Shown piece after piece: positions 9,238-18,625 of a stretch of DNA of 64,000 bases; the stretch's first letter is position 1; each line of letters opens with the position of its first letter. The position numbers and the translations under genes were made by a program. The notes below the pieces were generated by a model that did not search any database, was not told the DNA's origin, and saw nothing but the letters and a program-made list of their open reading frames with translations. The stretch is from Pseudorhodobacter sp. MZDSW-24AT (GTDB taxonomy: Bacteria; Pseudomonadota; Alphaproteobacteria; Rhodobacterales; Rhodobacteraceae): NCBI RefSeq assembly GCF_002794355.1, contig NZ_PGOI01000001.1, positions 1 to 64,000 on the forward strand, in the 5' to 3' direction.

Positions 9238-9903
9238 TCAGCCGCGGGTCAGGGCGGCGCGGTGGGCCGTGATCTGCGCCACCAAGGCCTGCGCCCGCGC
9301 CGGCCAGTCGGGGCGGCGCACATCCGCCCACGCCATCCCCGCCGCCTGCGCCGCCGCGATGCCCTGATCGCTGTCCTCCAGCACAAGGCACCCTTTCGCC
9401 GCCACGCCCAAGCGCGCGGCCCCCGTCAGATACAGGTCCGGCGCGGGCTTGGCGCGCGGCGCATCCTCCACCGCGACGATGGCACCGAACAGCGGGGCCA
9501 GCCCGATGTGATGCAGCACCGCCCGCGCGATCTCGCCCTCGCAATTGGTCACCACCGCCATCGGCAGCACCCCCGCCCCCGCCCGCGCCAGCGCCGCCAC
9601 CGTCGGATTCTCGCGCGCCTGCCGTGCCATGCGCGCCGTCTGTGCCACAGACTCCGCCACCAGCCGCGCGATGTCCGGCGTGCGCCCGAAATCCTCGGCG
9701 AATTGCGCAAACAGCCCGCGCCGGTCCAGCCCGGTCAGCCCCAGATACCACGCCCGCGGCAATTCCAGCCCCTGCGCCGCAAAGGCCTGTGCCATGCCGT
9801 TGAAATGCATGTCGGCGGTCAGCGCCAAGGTGCCATCGCAGTCGAACAGCAAGGCGGTGGGCAGGTCTGGCCCGGCACCGGGCATCACAGGCAAATCAGG
9901 CAT
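9238..9903 (-). CDS. HAD-family hydrolase (phosphatase/phosphoglucomutase-like)
   Basis: A 221-aa HAD superfamily subfamily-IA hydrolase. Motif I is LLFDCDGTLA with the nucleophile Asp and DxD, motif II is AVVTNC, the motif III lysine is in RAKPAPDLYL, and motif IV is LVLEDSDQGIAAA. An alpha-helical cap follows motif I (MHFNGMAQAFAAQG). Its start overlaps the 3' end of the adjacent hybrid kinase by 8 nt, so it is probably the last gene of the response regulator-kinase-HAD transcript. The phosphorylated substrate is not evident; a sugar phosphate would fit the neighbouring importer but is a guess. Confidence 0.9.
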   Translation of the reverse strand: MPDLPVMPGAGPDLPTALLFDCDGTLALTADMHFNGMAQAFAAQGLELPRAWYLGLTGLDRRGLFAQFAEDFGRTPDIARLVAESVAQTARMARQARENPTVAALARAGAGVLPMAVVTNCEGEIARAVLHHIGLAPLFGAIVAVEDAPRAKPAPDLYLTGAARLGVAAKGCLVLEDSDQGIAAAQAAGMAWADVRRPDWPARAQALVAQITAHRAALTRG

Positions 9904-12373
9904 CTTCCGTCTTTCTCAGCAAAAAGGTCAGCGCCGCCCCCACCGCCTCGGCGGTGAGGGGCTTGGCAAGGGTGGTGATCCGCCCCGGAAACCGGGACGA
10001 CATAGGGTCAACCTCGGGCAGATGGCCCGACACAACCAGCGCCCGCGCGGCGGGCCAGCGCTGCAACGCCGCCTCCGCCAGCCGCCAGCCTTCGATCCGG
10101 CCCGCCAGCGACAGATCGGTCACGATCAGATCCAACGGCCGCGCCAGCTGCAAAAGCGCGCCCGCCGCCTCCTCGGCCACGCGCAGCTCTGCACAAAGCG
10201 GGCCCAGCAAAGCCAGCGCCGCCTTGCGTTCCTCCGGGTTGTCCTCCACCAGCAGCACCCGCCCCAGCCTCGGCACCGCCACCGGCACCGCCCCATGCAG
10301 CGGCAGCGTCAGGCGCACCACCGTGCCTTGCCCGGGGGCCGAGGTGATCGCAATATCCCCGCCCGATTGCCGGATGAACCCGTAAACCATCGCCAGACCC
10401 AGCCCGGTCCCGGTGCCATCGGCGCGCGCGGTGAAGAACGGCTCCATCGCATGGGCCAGCACCTCGGGCGGCATCCCCGCCCCGGTGTCGGCCACCTCGA
10501 TCACCGCCAGATCCCCCGCCCGCGCCACCCGCAGCGTCACCCGCCCCGCGCCCTCGATCGCCTGCCCCGCGTTCAGGCACAGGTTCAACAGCGCGCTCTC
10601 CAGCTGGCCCGGGTCCACCCGCACCGGCAACGACTCCTCTGGCACCGTCGCCACCACCAGCTCCACCCGGTCGGGCAGCGCCAGCCCCACCAGATCCACG
10701 ATCCCCTCCACCAAGGCCGGCAATTCCACCAGTTCCGGCTCCAGATGCTGGCGGCGCGCAAAGGCCAGCAGCCGCCCCGTCAGCGCCGCCCCCAGATCCA
10801 CCGCCGAAGCCATGCTCTGCCGCAGCGCCGCCTGCCGCTCGGGCGGGGCGCGGTCCATCAGATGCAAACTGCCCGAGATCGTCGACAGGATATTGCCGAA
10901 ATCATGCGCCACCTCGCCCGTGACCTTGCCCAAGGCCTCGATCCGCTGGATCTGGCGCAGCCGCTCTTCCATCTGCCGCCGCTCGGTCGCGTCCGCGATC
11001 AGCACCACCGACCCGCCCGCCGGCAGCGTGCTTTCGCGCAGCTCAGCCCGATGCGTCTCGCCCAAGGACAAGATCCCCAGCCCCGGCTGCCCAGCATCCG
11101 GCACCCAGCCCGCCTCGCCGATCACCTCCATCAGCCGGGGCCGCCCCGCCAAGCGCGCCGGGTCCACCCGCAGCACCGGGGCCAGCCGCGCGTTCTGCGC
11201 CACGATCTGCCCCTGCTCCGACAGGATCGCCACCCCGTCACTGATCCCCGCCATCATGTTTTCGTAAAGCGCGGTCCGCTGCGCCATCTGCCGATGCGAC
11301 CGGTCCAGCCGCAGCGCATTGGCGCGGAAAATCCGAAAGGCATGAAACAGCTTGCCAATCTCGTCGCCCTGCCCCGCCCCACGCGGCAGCCGCGTCTGCC
11401 GGTCGCCCGAGGCCAGCCGCATCATCGCCTCGGAAATCGCCCGCAGATTCCCCGTCACATAGCCCGACACAAACAGCGCCGCCACCAAGGCCAGCGCCGC
11501 ACTGGCCAGCACCACCAACAGCAGGGTCGATTTGGCAAAGGCAATCGCCGTGGTGGTGCTCGCCCGCTCTGCGGCAATCGCCGCCTGCGCCCGCGCGGTC
11601 GCCGCCGCGCCCTCGGCCGTCACCTGCGCCGCGCCCAGCCGGATGCGCACCAGCGCCGCCTCGGCGCCGATCTGCCGCGCCAACTCGCGCCGCCGCAACT
11701 CGAACATGCCTTCCGGCCCTTCGGCAATGGCGCGCAGGCGGGTCAGCTCAACCGCCTCATCCGCCGGACGCTGCCCGGTGATCCGCTGCATCAGCCGCGT
11801 GTATTCGCGCTGAAACTCGCCCACACCCACCAGATTTTCCGACCGTCCCGCCCCCAGCAGCGCCGCCGCACTCCGCTGCAAGGTCAGCCAATCCTGCCGG
11901 GCCTGCAAAGGGGCTGTCACCCGCGCCGACTGCGCCGCATAGCGCCGCTCGGCCGCGGCCAGTTCCGCATTCAGCCGCAAGGTGCGGTCGCGCAGTTCCG
12001 CCCGCACCGAGGCATCGCGCACCAGATCGGCAATCGCGCCGCGCATCTCGGCCAAGGTCGGGCGCAAGGCATCCTCCGCCGCCAGCCCCGCCGCGATCCC
12101 GTCCACCAGCCGCGTGGCCTCTTGCCCTTCCTGCGCCACGCGGAAAGGGCTGTCCAGCGTCAGCAGATAGGGCGCAAGCGTGGCCAGATCCGCCGCTTGC
12201 CGCGACAAGGTCAGCGCCTGATCCACCCCGGCCAAGGTGTCGCCCAAAAGCCGGTCCATCCGGTCATTGCCGCGCGACAGCGCGCCCCAGGCGATGATCC
12301 CCACAATCAGCACCGCTGCCGCCAAAAGCCCCAGCGCCCCCAAAAGGCGGCTGCGCACCGAAAGGCGTGTCAC
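9896..12373 (-). CDS. Membrane hybrid sensor histidine kinase (TorS-like layout)
   Basis: An 825-aa sensor. TM1 at about residues 9-29, a long helical periplasmic region (30-275), TM2 about 280-305, a HAMP domain (MMRLASGDRQTRLP), a PAS-like segment (ENMMAGISDGVAIL), HisKA with the phospho-His in EVAHDFGNILS, and HATPase motifs NLCLNAGQAI, DTGAGM and GTGLGLAMVYGF. A C-terminal receiver has Asp in LIVTDLSL. Its ATG overlaps the stop of the response regulator gene, forming a two-component pair divergent from an afuABC-like importer. Inferred role: sensing the importer's substrate or a related cue. Confidence 0.92.
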   Translation of the reverse strand: MTRLSVRSRLLGALGLLAAAVLIVGIIAWGALSRGNDRMDRLLGDTLAGVDQALTLSRQAADLATLAPYLLTLDSPFRVAQEGQEATRLVDGIAAGLAAEDALRPTLAEMRGAIADLVRDASVRAELRDRTLRLNAELAAAERRYAAQSARVTAPLQARQDWLTLQRSAAALLGAGRSENLVGVGEFQREYTRLMQRITGQRPADEAVELTRLRAIAEGPEGMFELRRRELARQIGAEAALVRIRLGAAQVTAEGAAATARAQAAIAAERASTTTAIAFAKSTLLLVVLASAALALVAALFVSGYVTGNLRAISEAMMRLASGDRQTRLPRGAGQGDEIGKLFHAFRIFRANALRLDRSHRQMAQRTALYENMMAGISDGVAILSEQGQIVAQNARLAPVLRVDPARLAGRPRLMEVIGEAGWVPDAGQPGLGILSLGETHRAELRESTLPAGGSVVLIADATERRQMEERLRQIQRIEALGKVTGEVAHDFGNILSTISGSLHLMDRAPPERQAALRQSMASAVDLGAALTGRLLAFARRQHLEPELVELPALVEGIVDLVGLALPDRVELVVATVPEESLPVRVDPGQLESALLNLCLNAGQAIEGAGRVTLRVARAGDLAVIEVADTGAGMPPEVLAHAMEPFFTARADGTGTGLGLAMVYGFIRQSGGDIAITSAPGQGTVVRLTLPLHGAVPVAVPRLGRVLLVEDNPEERKAALALLGPLCAELRVAEEAAGALLQLARPLDLIVTDLSLAGRIEGWRLAEAALQRWPAARALVVSGHLPEVDPMSSRFPGRITTLAKPLTAEAVGAALTFLLRKTEDA

Positions 12374-13125
12374 GCCGCCGCCCCGGTCACAAAAATATAC
12401 CCTTGGCCGCGCCGGGTCTGCAAATGCACGGGCTTTGACGGCACCGCCTCGATCTTGCGGCGCAGCCGCAGGATCAGGACATCGATCGTGCGATCCATGT
12501 AAAGCGACAGGTCATTGCCCAATTCGGTCAGCAATTCGGTGCGCGGGATGATCCGGCCCGGATGGCGCAGGAAATAGTCCAGCAGCCGGTATTCGGCATT
12601 GGTCAGCGCAATCTCGGCCCCTGTCTCATCCAGCAATTCCCGCCGGGTCAGATCCAGCCGCAAACGGCCAAAGGCGCGCAGGTTGCTGGCGCTGCGGTCG
12701 GGGGGCAGCACGCCGGGGTGCCCGGTGCGGCGCAGCACGGCCCGCAACCGCGCGATCAGCTCGCGCGGGTTGAAGGGCTTCATCATGTAATCATCCGCCC
12801 CGGTTTCCAGCCCGATGATCTTGTCCATCTCGTCGCCGCGCCCTGTCAGCATCACGATGGGAATCCCCATCGTCTCGCGGATGCGGATGGCCAGTGTCAG
12901 GCCATTCTCGCCGCGCAGCCGCAGATCGATCAGCGCCAGATCCACCGCCGGGCGCGGCCCCAGCGCCAGAAAAGAGGCACCATCCGGCAACGGCAGCGGA
13001 TCAAAGCCGTTTTCCGCCAGCAGATCCGCCACCGTGCGGCGCAGATCCGCATCATCATCTATGATGGCCACAACCGGAGACTTGCCCAAAGGCATCTCCC
13101 CCTGCGGCATGGACGCATGTTCCAT
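12370..13125 (-). CDS. OmpR/PhoB-family response regulator
   Basis: A 251-aa regulator. The receiver (acidic IIDDDAD, phosphoacceptor Asp in ALIDLRL, switch Thr in MLTGRGD, KPFN lysine) is followed by a winged helix (LTNAEYRLLDYFLRHPGRIIPR, TIDVLILRLRRKIE, RGQGYIF). The start at 13125 is preferred because GGGAGG lies about 9 nt upstream, although the ORF extends 36 codons further. It is coupled to the downstream hybrid kinase. The divergent neighbour is an importer operon 222 bp away, making that operon the probable target. Confidence 0.92.
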   Translation of the reverse strand: MEHASMPQGEMPLGKSPVVAIIDDDADLRRTVADLLAENGFDPLPLPDGASFLALGPRPAVDLALIDLRLRGENGLTLAIRIRETMGIPIVMLTGRGDEMDKIIGLETGADDYMMKPFNPRELIARLRAVLRRTGHPGVLPPDRSASNLRAFGRLRLDLTRRELLDETGAEIALTNAEYRLLDYFLRHPGRIIPRTELLTELGNDLSLYMDRTIDVLILRLRRKIEAVPSKPVHLQTRRGQGYIFVTGAAA

Positions 13126-13347
13126 GGCCTTTGTCCTCCCTGCCGCCATGATGGGCAAAGCGTCGCGGGGTGCAATCTTATTCCGGTTGCGAAAATTCTG
13201 GCTTTTCTGGCGGTTTGTAACATTGTTCATCATAATCCCCGCTTGCGGTCAGTCTGTTAACCGGGCCACCCCTCCCCCCCGGCCAGCCTCCTGTGCAACT
13301 CTTTGCCGGGGCCACTCGGGAGAGGTGGCCATTCCGGGAGGACCACG

Positions 13348-14376
13348 ATGAAAACCACACTGATCAGTGCTTTGGCACTGGCTGCCGCCATGGCCGCAAG
13401 CGGCGCTTCGGCGCAAAGCCTGAACGTCGTCTGCTCGAACGAGCAGGCATGGTGCGACCTGATGGCGCAAAACTTCAAGATCGACACTGGCATTGACGTG
13501 GCGATGGTGCGCAAATCCACCGGCGAGGTTCTGGCGCAGATCCGCGCCGAAGCCGGCAATCCCAAGATCGATGTCTGGTGGGGTGGCACGGGCGACCCGC
13601 ATCTGATCGCCGCCAATGAAAACCTGACCGTCGCCAGCGGCGTCGATGTCTCTGAACAGCTCGGCTGGTCGCAGAACATGACCGAAATGTCGGGCGGCAA
13701 GGCGGTGGGTGTGCATGTGGGCCTTCTGGGCATCCTGTACAACACCGAAGTTCTGGCCGAAAAGGGCCTGCCCGCGCCAGCCTGCTGGAAGGATCTGGCC
13801 AAGCCCGAATACAAGGGCGAGGTCACGGTCTCGAACCCGCAATCCTCCGGCACGGCCTATACCCAGCTTGCCACGCTGGTGCAGCTCTTTGGCGAGGACG
13901 AGGCGTTCAAGATGCTGGCCGACATCGGTCAGAACGTGAACCAGAACACCAAATCCGGCTCGGCCCCCAGCAAGATGGCCGCGCGGGCGGAAACCACCAT
14001 CGCGGTCGGCTTCATGCATGACATGGTGAACCTGAAAAAGCAGGGCTTCCCCGTCGAGATCGTCTCGCCTTGCGAAGGCACCGGCTATGAGGTCGGCGCC
14101 GTGTCGGTGATCGCCAACACCCCCAATCTCGAAGCCGCGACGAAATGGGTGGAATATGTGATCTCGGCCGAAGCGCAGTCGCGCGGGCTCGAGGTCGGCG
14201 TGTTCAACATCCCCTCCCACCCCGCCGCCGAAACCGACCCCGAGGCCCCCGACATGGCCGCGGTCAAGCTCATCGACTACGATTTCGCCACCTATGGCGC
14301 CTCTGAAACCCGCGAGCGTCTGCTGGCCCGCTGGGAAGCCGAAGTGAAGTCCAAGGGCGGCAACTTCGAACAGTGA
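13348..14376 (+). CDS. Periplasmic binding protein, AfuA/FbpA-type ABC importer
   Basis: A 342-aa extracellular solute-binding protein. The Sec signal peptide MKTTLISALALAAAMAASGASAQ is followed by a mature part beginning SLNVVCSN. It shows the COG1840 pattern (IDVWWGGTGDPH, LLGILYNTEVL, SGTAYTQLATLVQLFG). GGGAGG is correctly spaced before the ATG. It begins an operon with a two-in-one permease and an ATPase. The family is usually annotated as ferric-iron binding, but AfuA-type members bind hexose phosphates; with the long permease and adjacent two-component system, an organic phosphate ligand is as likely as iron. Confidence 0.85.
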   Translation: MKTTLISALALAAAMAASGASAQSLNVVCSNEQAWCDLMAQNFKIDTGIDVAMVRKSTGEVLAQIRAEAGNPKIDVWWGGTGDPHLIAANENLTVASGVDVSEQLGWSQNMTEMSGGKAVGVHVGLLGILYNTEVLAEKGLPAPACWKDLAKPEYKGEVTVSNPQSSGTAYTQLATLVQLFGEDEAFKMLADIGQNVNQNTKSGSAPSKMAARAETTIAVGFMHDMVNLKKQGFPVEIVSPCEGTGYEVGAVSVIANTPNLEAATKWVEYVISAEAQSRGLEVGVFNIPSHPAAETDPEAPDMAAVKLIDYDFATYGASETRERLLARWEAEVKSKGGNFEQ

Positions 14377-14386
14377 TCGCCTGACC

Positions 14387-14411
14387 GGCCCGCCCCCATC
14401 CGGGGCGGGCC
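14387..14411 (+). terminator. Intercistronic stem-loop after the binding-protein gene
   Basis: A perfect 10-bp stem (GGCCCGCCCC / GGGGCGGGCC) with a 5-nt loop, 10 nt after the binding-protein stop and without a T-run. Such structures usually stabilise or attenuate mRNA so that the binding protein is made in excess over the permease. Confidence 0.7.
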
Positions 14412-14450
14412 CTTCGCGCATCCACCGGCAGTTTTCCAAAGGATAAGACA

Positions 14451-16607
14451 ATGCGGCGCACGGCGGGGCTTTGGCTCTTGATCGGGCTGGCAGGCTATGC
14501 CCTGCTGCCTTGGTATATGGTGGCAGGAGGATTCTGGTCCTTCGGCTGGATCTCTTCACTGGGCAGCGACGCGCGCCCCGCCCTGCTCTGGGCGATGGAG
14601 GCGCGCGGCTGGCTCTGGCTGCCGCTTCTGGGCTTTGCCATCGCCGCCGCCGCCCTCGCGCTCCGCCGCGACCACCTCACCACCGCCCGCGGGCTCGTCC
14701 TTGGCGGCGGCCTCGGCCTCGCGCTGATGGCCGCTCAAGGCCTTGTGATCCTTGGCAACGGCACCCGCTTTGGCCTGCTGGACGGCGCCAGCCAGCCCGG
14801 CATGGGCGGCGGCGCCTTTGTCACCGCCACCGCACTGCTCTTTCTCCTCACCACCGGCATCTCCGGCATGGGCCGTGGTCGCGGAGACGCCTTCATCACC
14901 GGCCTCATCGGTGCCATCATCGCCCTCGTCGGCATCTTCGTCTTCTACCCGATGAGCTTCATCCTGATCCGCGCCTTCGAGCTGCGCGGCGGCGCGGGCC
15001 TTGGCGTCAGCGAATTCCTCCCGCGCTTCTTCGCCCCCGAAATCTGGTCCGCCGCCTGCCTCACCGGGCGCGGCACCTGCGGCGCGGCGCTCAACTCGCT
15101 CTTGCTCGCCCTTGCCACCGCCACCGGCACCACCCTCATGGGCCTTGCCTTCGCGCTCATCTTCACCCGCACCAATTTCCGCGCCAAAAAGCTCCTGCGC
15201 GTCCTCACCATCCTGCCCATCATCACGCCTCCCTTCGTGATCGGGCTCGTCCTCATCCTCCTCTTCGGCCGCGCCGGCACCATCACCGAGTTCTTCTCCG
15301 ACACCTTCGGATGGGAGAAAACCCGCTGGCTCTACGGCTTTTACGGCGTCTGGCTCGCCCAGATGCTCTCCTTCACCCCGATCGCCTTCCTCGTGCTGAT
15401 CGGCGTGGTCGAAGGCGTCAGCCCCAGCATGGAGGAAGCCTCGCAAACCCTCGACGCCGACCGCTGGCAAACCTTCCGCTTCATCAGCCTGCCGCTGATG
15501 CGCCCCGGCCTTGCCAATGCCTTCCTGCTCGGCTTCATCGAAAGCCTTGCCGATTTCGGCAACCCGCTCGTGCTCGGCGGCAATTTCAACGTGCTGTCCA
15601 CCGAAATCTACTTCGCCATCGTCGGCACCGTGGCCGACCCGGCCAATGCCGCCATCCTCTCGCTCATCCTTCTGGTGATGACGCTGGGCGCCTTCCTTGC
15701 CCAACGCAAATGGCTGGGCCGCAAGAACTATGCCACCGTCACCGGCAAGGCCGACTCGGGCCGCAACGCCGCGCTGAACGATGGCCTGCGCTGGACCTGC
15801 TATGCCGTCGCCCTGCCTTGGGCCGCCTTCACGCTGGTGCTTTACCTGCTCATCGTCTTTGGCAGCTTCGTCAAGCTCTGGGGCTATGACCACACGCTCA
15901 CCTTCGAGCATTACACCCGCGCCTTCGGCATCGTCTATCGCAACGGCATCCACTTCACCGGGGCCGCATGGAACAGCTATTTCACCACTCTGACCATCGC
16001 GGCCATCGCAGCCCCGCTCACCGCAGCCGTCGGCCTCGCCACCGCCTATCTGCTGGTGCGCCAGAAATTCGCGGGCAAAGAGGCGTTCGAGTTTTCCACC
16101 ATGCTCTCCTTTGCCATTCCCGGCACGGTGATCGGGGTGGCCTATGTGATGGCCTTCAACTTCCCGCCGATTGAATTAACCGCCACCGGCCTGATCCTGA
16201 TCATCGTCTTCGTGTTCCGCAACATGCCGGTGGGCGTGCGCGGCGGCATCGCCGCGATGAGCCAGCTCGACAAATCGCTGGACGAGGCCTCGATCACCCT
16301 TGGCGCCAATTCGGCCACCACCTTGCGCCGGGTGATCCTGCCCTTGATGGGTCCGGCCATTCTTGCCGCGCTCACCTACAGTTTCGTGCGGGCCATCACC
16401 TCGGTCTCTGCCGTCATCTTCCTTGTCTCGGCCCGCTACAACATGGCCACAAGCTTCATCGTCGGCCGGGTCGAGAATGGCGAATTCGGCATCGCCATCG
16501 CCTATGCCACCGTGCTGATCGTCACCATGCTGGTCGCCATCCTTGCCCTGCAACTGATCATCGGGCGGCGCAAACTGCGCCGGGCCGATCGCATCGAAGC
16601 CCATTGA
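14451..16607 (+). CDS. AfuB/FbpB-type ABC permease, two fused transmembrane halves
   Basis: A 718-aa inner-membrane permease with many hydrophobic segments. Two EAA-type coupling loops are visible, one in the first half (MEEASQTLDADRWQTF) and one in the second (LDEASITLGANSATTL), so one polypeptide supplies both halves of the channel. It is about 200 residues longer than typical FbpB proteins and close to AfuB in size. AAGGATAAG precedes the ATG. It lies between the binding-protein gene and the ATPase gene. Confidence 0.9.
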   Translation: MRRTAGLWLLIGLAGYALLPWYMVAGGFWSFGWISSLGSDARPALLWAMEARGWLWLPLLGFAIAAAALALRRDHLTTARGLVLGGGLGLALMAAQGLVILGNGTRFGLLDGASQPGMGGGAFVTATALLFLLTTGISGMGRGRGDAFITGLIGAIIALVGIFVFYPMSFILIRAFELRGGAGLGVSEFLPRFFAPEIWSAACLTGRGTCGAALNSLLLALATATGTTLMGLAFALIFTRTNFRAKKLLRVLTILPIITPPFVIGLVLILLFGRAGTITEFFSDTFGWEKTRWLYGFYGVWLAQMLSFTPIAFLVLIGVVEGVSPSMEEASQTLDADRWQTFRFISLPLMRPGLANAFLLGFIESLADFGNPLVLGGNFNVLSTEIYFAIVGTVADPANAAILSLILLVMTLGAFLAQRKWLGRKNYATVTGKADSGRNAALNDGLRWTCYAVALPWAAFTLVLYLLIVFGSFVKLWGYDHTLTFEHYTRAFGIVYRNGIHFTGAAWNSYFTTLTIAAIAAPLTAAVGLATAYLLVRQKFAGKEAFEFSTMLSFAIPGTVIGVAYVMAFNFPPIELTATGLILIIVFVFRNMPVGVRGGIAAMSQLDKSLDEASITLGANSATTLRRVILPLMGPAILAALTYSFVRAITSVSAVIFLVSARYNMATSFIVGRVENGEFGIAIAYATVLIVTMLVAILALQLIIGRRKLRRADRIEAH

Positions 16608-16618
16608 AAGAGGCCGCC

Positions 16619-17668
16619 ATGAAAGGCTCTGTCCGTTTCGAAAATGTCACCAAGACCTTCGGCGATGTTGTGGCGCTCAAGCCGCTGTCGCTCGACATCA
16701 CCCCCGGCACGCTCGTCACCCTGCTTGGCCCGTCGGGCTGCGGCAAGACCACCACGCTGCGCCTGATCGCAGGGCTTGAAAGCGCAAGCTCTGGCCGCAT
16801 CCTGATCGGGGGGCAGGATGTCACCCATCTTTCGGCCACCTACCGCGCGGTGTCGATGGTGTTTCAGTCCTACGCGCTGTTCCCGCACATGACCGTGCTC
16901 GAAAACGTGGGCTACGGCCTCTCGGTCAAGGGCACGGCCAAATCCGAACTCCGCGACCGCGCCGAAGCCGGGCTCGAGATGGTGGGCCTCAAGGGCTTTG
17001 GCGCGCGGCTGCCGTCCGAGCTGTCGGGCGGCCAGCAGCAGCGCGTCGCCGTGGCCCGCGCCATCGTGCTGGAACCCGAGGTTCTGTTGCTCGATGAACC
17101 GCTCTCGAACCTTGATGCGAAATTGCGCCGCCATGTGCGCGAGGAAATCCGCCAGATCCAGCAGCGCCTGGGCCTGACGGCGGTCTATGTGACGCATGAC
17201 CAGGAAGAGGCGATGGCGGTGTCGGACCGCATCATCGTCATGAAAAACGCCGAGATCGCCCAAGAAGGCGCGCCGCAAGATCTTTATGATCGCCCGGCCT
17301 CGGCCTTCATCGCCGATTTCATCGGAGACGCGAACCTGATCGATGTCGAGGTGACGCGCGCGGGCGACACCACCGAAGTGGCCCTGCTCGACCGCCGCCT
17401 CGCCCTGCCCTTGGCCAGTGCCGCCACCGGCCCTGCCCGCATGGTCTTGCGCCCGCATCATGTGCGCTTGTCGCGCGATCCGGCACCGCACAGCCTCCCG
17501 GCCGAGGTCACCTATGCCGCATGGCTGGGCAATTCGGTGCAATACACCTTGTCCACCGCCGCAGGCTCGATCTTTGCCATCGGCGCGCCCCAGCCCTTGC
17601 CCTTCCGGCAGGGCGACACGGTCCACATGGGCTTCGCGCCCGAAGATGTGCGGCTGGTCCCCGCCTGA
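16619..17668 (+). CDS. ABC importer ATPase (AfuC/FbpC/PotA-like)
   Basis: A 349-aa ATP-binding subunit: Walker A GPSGCGKT, Q-loop VFQSYALFPH, signature LSGGQQQR, Walker B LLLDEPLSNLD, switch His in VTHDQEEA, then a C-terminal TOBE-type domain (PHHVRLS). The start at 16619 is preferred because AAAGAGG is well placed; an ATG at 16604 overlapping the permease stop is also possible. Last gene of the three-gene importer, followed by a strong terminator. Confidence 0.93.
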   Translation: MKGSVRFENVTKTFGDVVALKPLSLDITPGTLVTLLGPSGCGKTTTLRLIAGLESASSGRILIGGQDVTHLSATYRAVSMVFQSYALFPHMTVLENVGYGLSVKGTAKSELRDRAEAGLEMVGLKGFGARLPSELSGGQQQRVAVARAIVLEPEVLLLDEPLSNLDAKLRRHVREEIRQIQQRLGLTAVYVTHDQEEAMAVSDRIIVMKNAEIAQEGAPQDLYDRPASAFIADFIGDANLIDVEVTRAGDTTEVALLDRRLALPLASAATGPARMVLRPHHVRLSRDPAPHSLPAEVTYAAWLGNSVQYTLSTAAGSIFAIGAPQPLPFRQGDTVHMGFAPEDVRLVPA

Positions 17669-17693
17669 CCGCGGGCCGGACAGGTTTTCTCTT

Positions 17694-17725
17694 GGGGGGG
17701 CGGGCATCTGCCCCCCCTCTTTTTC
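17694..17725 (+). terminator. Rho-independent terminator after the importer operon
   Basis: A GC stem of GGGGGGC and GCCCCCC with a short loop, followed by TCTTTTTC, 26 bp after the ATPase stop. It lies between convergent genes and touches the stop of the opposing kinase gene. Confidence 0.8.
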
Positions 17726-18371
17726 AGTCTGAAGCCGTGTCTTGGCGCAGGGTCACATCCGCCGCGCGCGAGTGCGCCACCACCAGCCGCGCATTGGGAA
17801 TGTCATTGCTCAGCGCCCGTGCCCGCGCCGCCTCGGGCGCATGGCCATAATGCAGCCAACGCGCCACAAGGCGGCGCTCCAACTCGGCCTCGGGCACCTC
17901 GACAAACACCGTCATGTCGAACATCGGGGCCAGATCGCGCCACGGCGCCTGATCCAGCAGCAGGTAATTGCCTTCGATCACGATGATCGGCACCTCTGGC
18001 CCCACTTCGCGCGCGCCAGCCCGCGCCAGATCCAGATCGCGGTCGAAGACGGGCAGAATCACCGGCCTGTCCGCTGCCCGGACCCGCGCCAGATCACGCG
18101 CCAGCCCGTCCACGTCAAAGGTCGGAGGAGAGCCTTTGCGGTCGCGCAGGCCGCGTGCGTCCAAAAGGGCATTGTCCAGATGATAGCCGTCCATCGGCAT
18201 CACCACCGCCACCCCCGGCTGGCGCTGGTTCAGCGCGTCGCACAAGGCCTCGGCCAGCGTCGATTTGCCCGCCCCGGGTGCGCCCGCGATGGCCACCACC
18301 ATCCGCGCGCCTGTCATCCGCGCGCCCGTCATCCGGCCCAGCACGGCCTCGGCCAAGGCTTGCGTCTCCAT
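17724..18371 (-). CDS. P-loop kinase of the uridine kinase/phosphoribulokinase family
   Basis: A 215-aa kinase-like protein: Walker A AGAPGAGKST near residues 29-38, MDGYHLDN, PVFDRDLDLA, IVIEGNYLLL and a lid-like RLVARWLHYG, as in pantothenate/uridine kinase relatives often annotated nucleoside kinase or FrcK-like. The start at 18371 is chosen for the upstream GGGAGGAA. Residues near 15-25 repeat MTGAR twice, from a 15-bp tandem duplication. The substrate cannot be deduced. It is transcribed convergently with the importer. Confidence 0.8.
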   Translation of the reverse strand: METQALAEAVLGRMTGARMTGARMVVAIAGAPGAGKSTLAEALCDALNQRQPGVAVVMPMDGYHLDNALLDARGLRDRKGSPPTFDVDGLARDLARVRAADRPVILPVFDRDLDLARAGAREVGPEVPIIVIEGNYLLLDQAPWRDLAPMFDMTVFVEVPEAELERRLVARWLHYGHAPEAARARALSNDIPNARLVVAHSRAADVTLRQDTASD

Positions 18372-18593
18372 CGGTTCCTCCCTTGCGGCCTCGCCTCCCT
18401 TTCTTGGCCAGCCCCCACCGCTTCGCAAGGGCAAAAGCGGCGCCGACGAAACGGGGAACTGTGGCCGCGAAAGGGTGGTGGCCTGTCCCGCCTGCGCGTC
18501 CCACACCACCACCCGCCCCGTGTTCAAACGTTAAGTTTTGGTAAATTCCCGCAGCCAAGAGCTTGATTTCAAATGACTTCAAAAATGACCCCC

Positions 18594-18618
18594 TGTGTGA
18601 CAGCGCGTGTGTCACACA
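18594..18618. repeat. Inverted repeat between urtE and the P-loop kinase gene
   Basis: A perfect 9-bp inverted repeat, TGTGTGACA / TGTCACACA, with a 7-nt spacer. On the minus strand it begins 7 nt after the urtE stop, and a short T-run (ATTTTTG) lies 8 nt beyond it. It may be the urt terminator or an operator for the downstream kinase gene. Confidence 0.55.
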
Positions 18619-18625
18619 CCCGGCG

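Noticed and set aside
9545-12502. 985-codon plus-strand open frame
   Set aside because: Antisense to the hybrid kinase; Arg/His/Pro/Gln-rich with no domain, while the minus strand has a full kinase.
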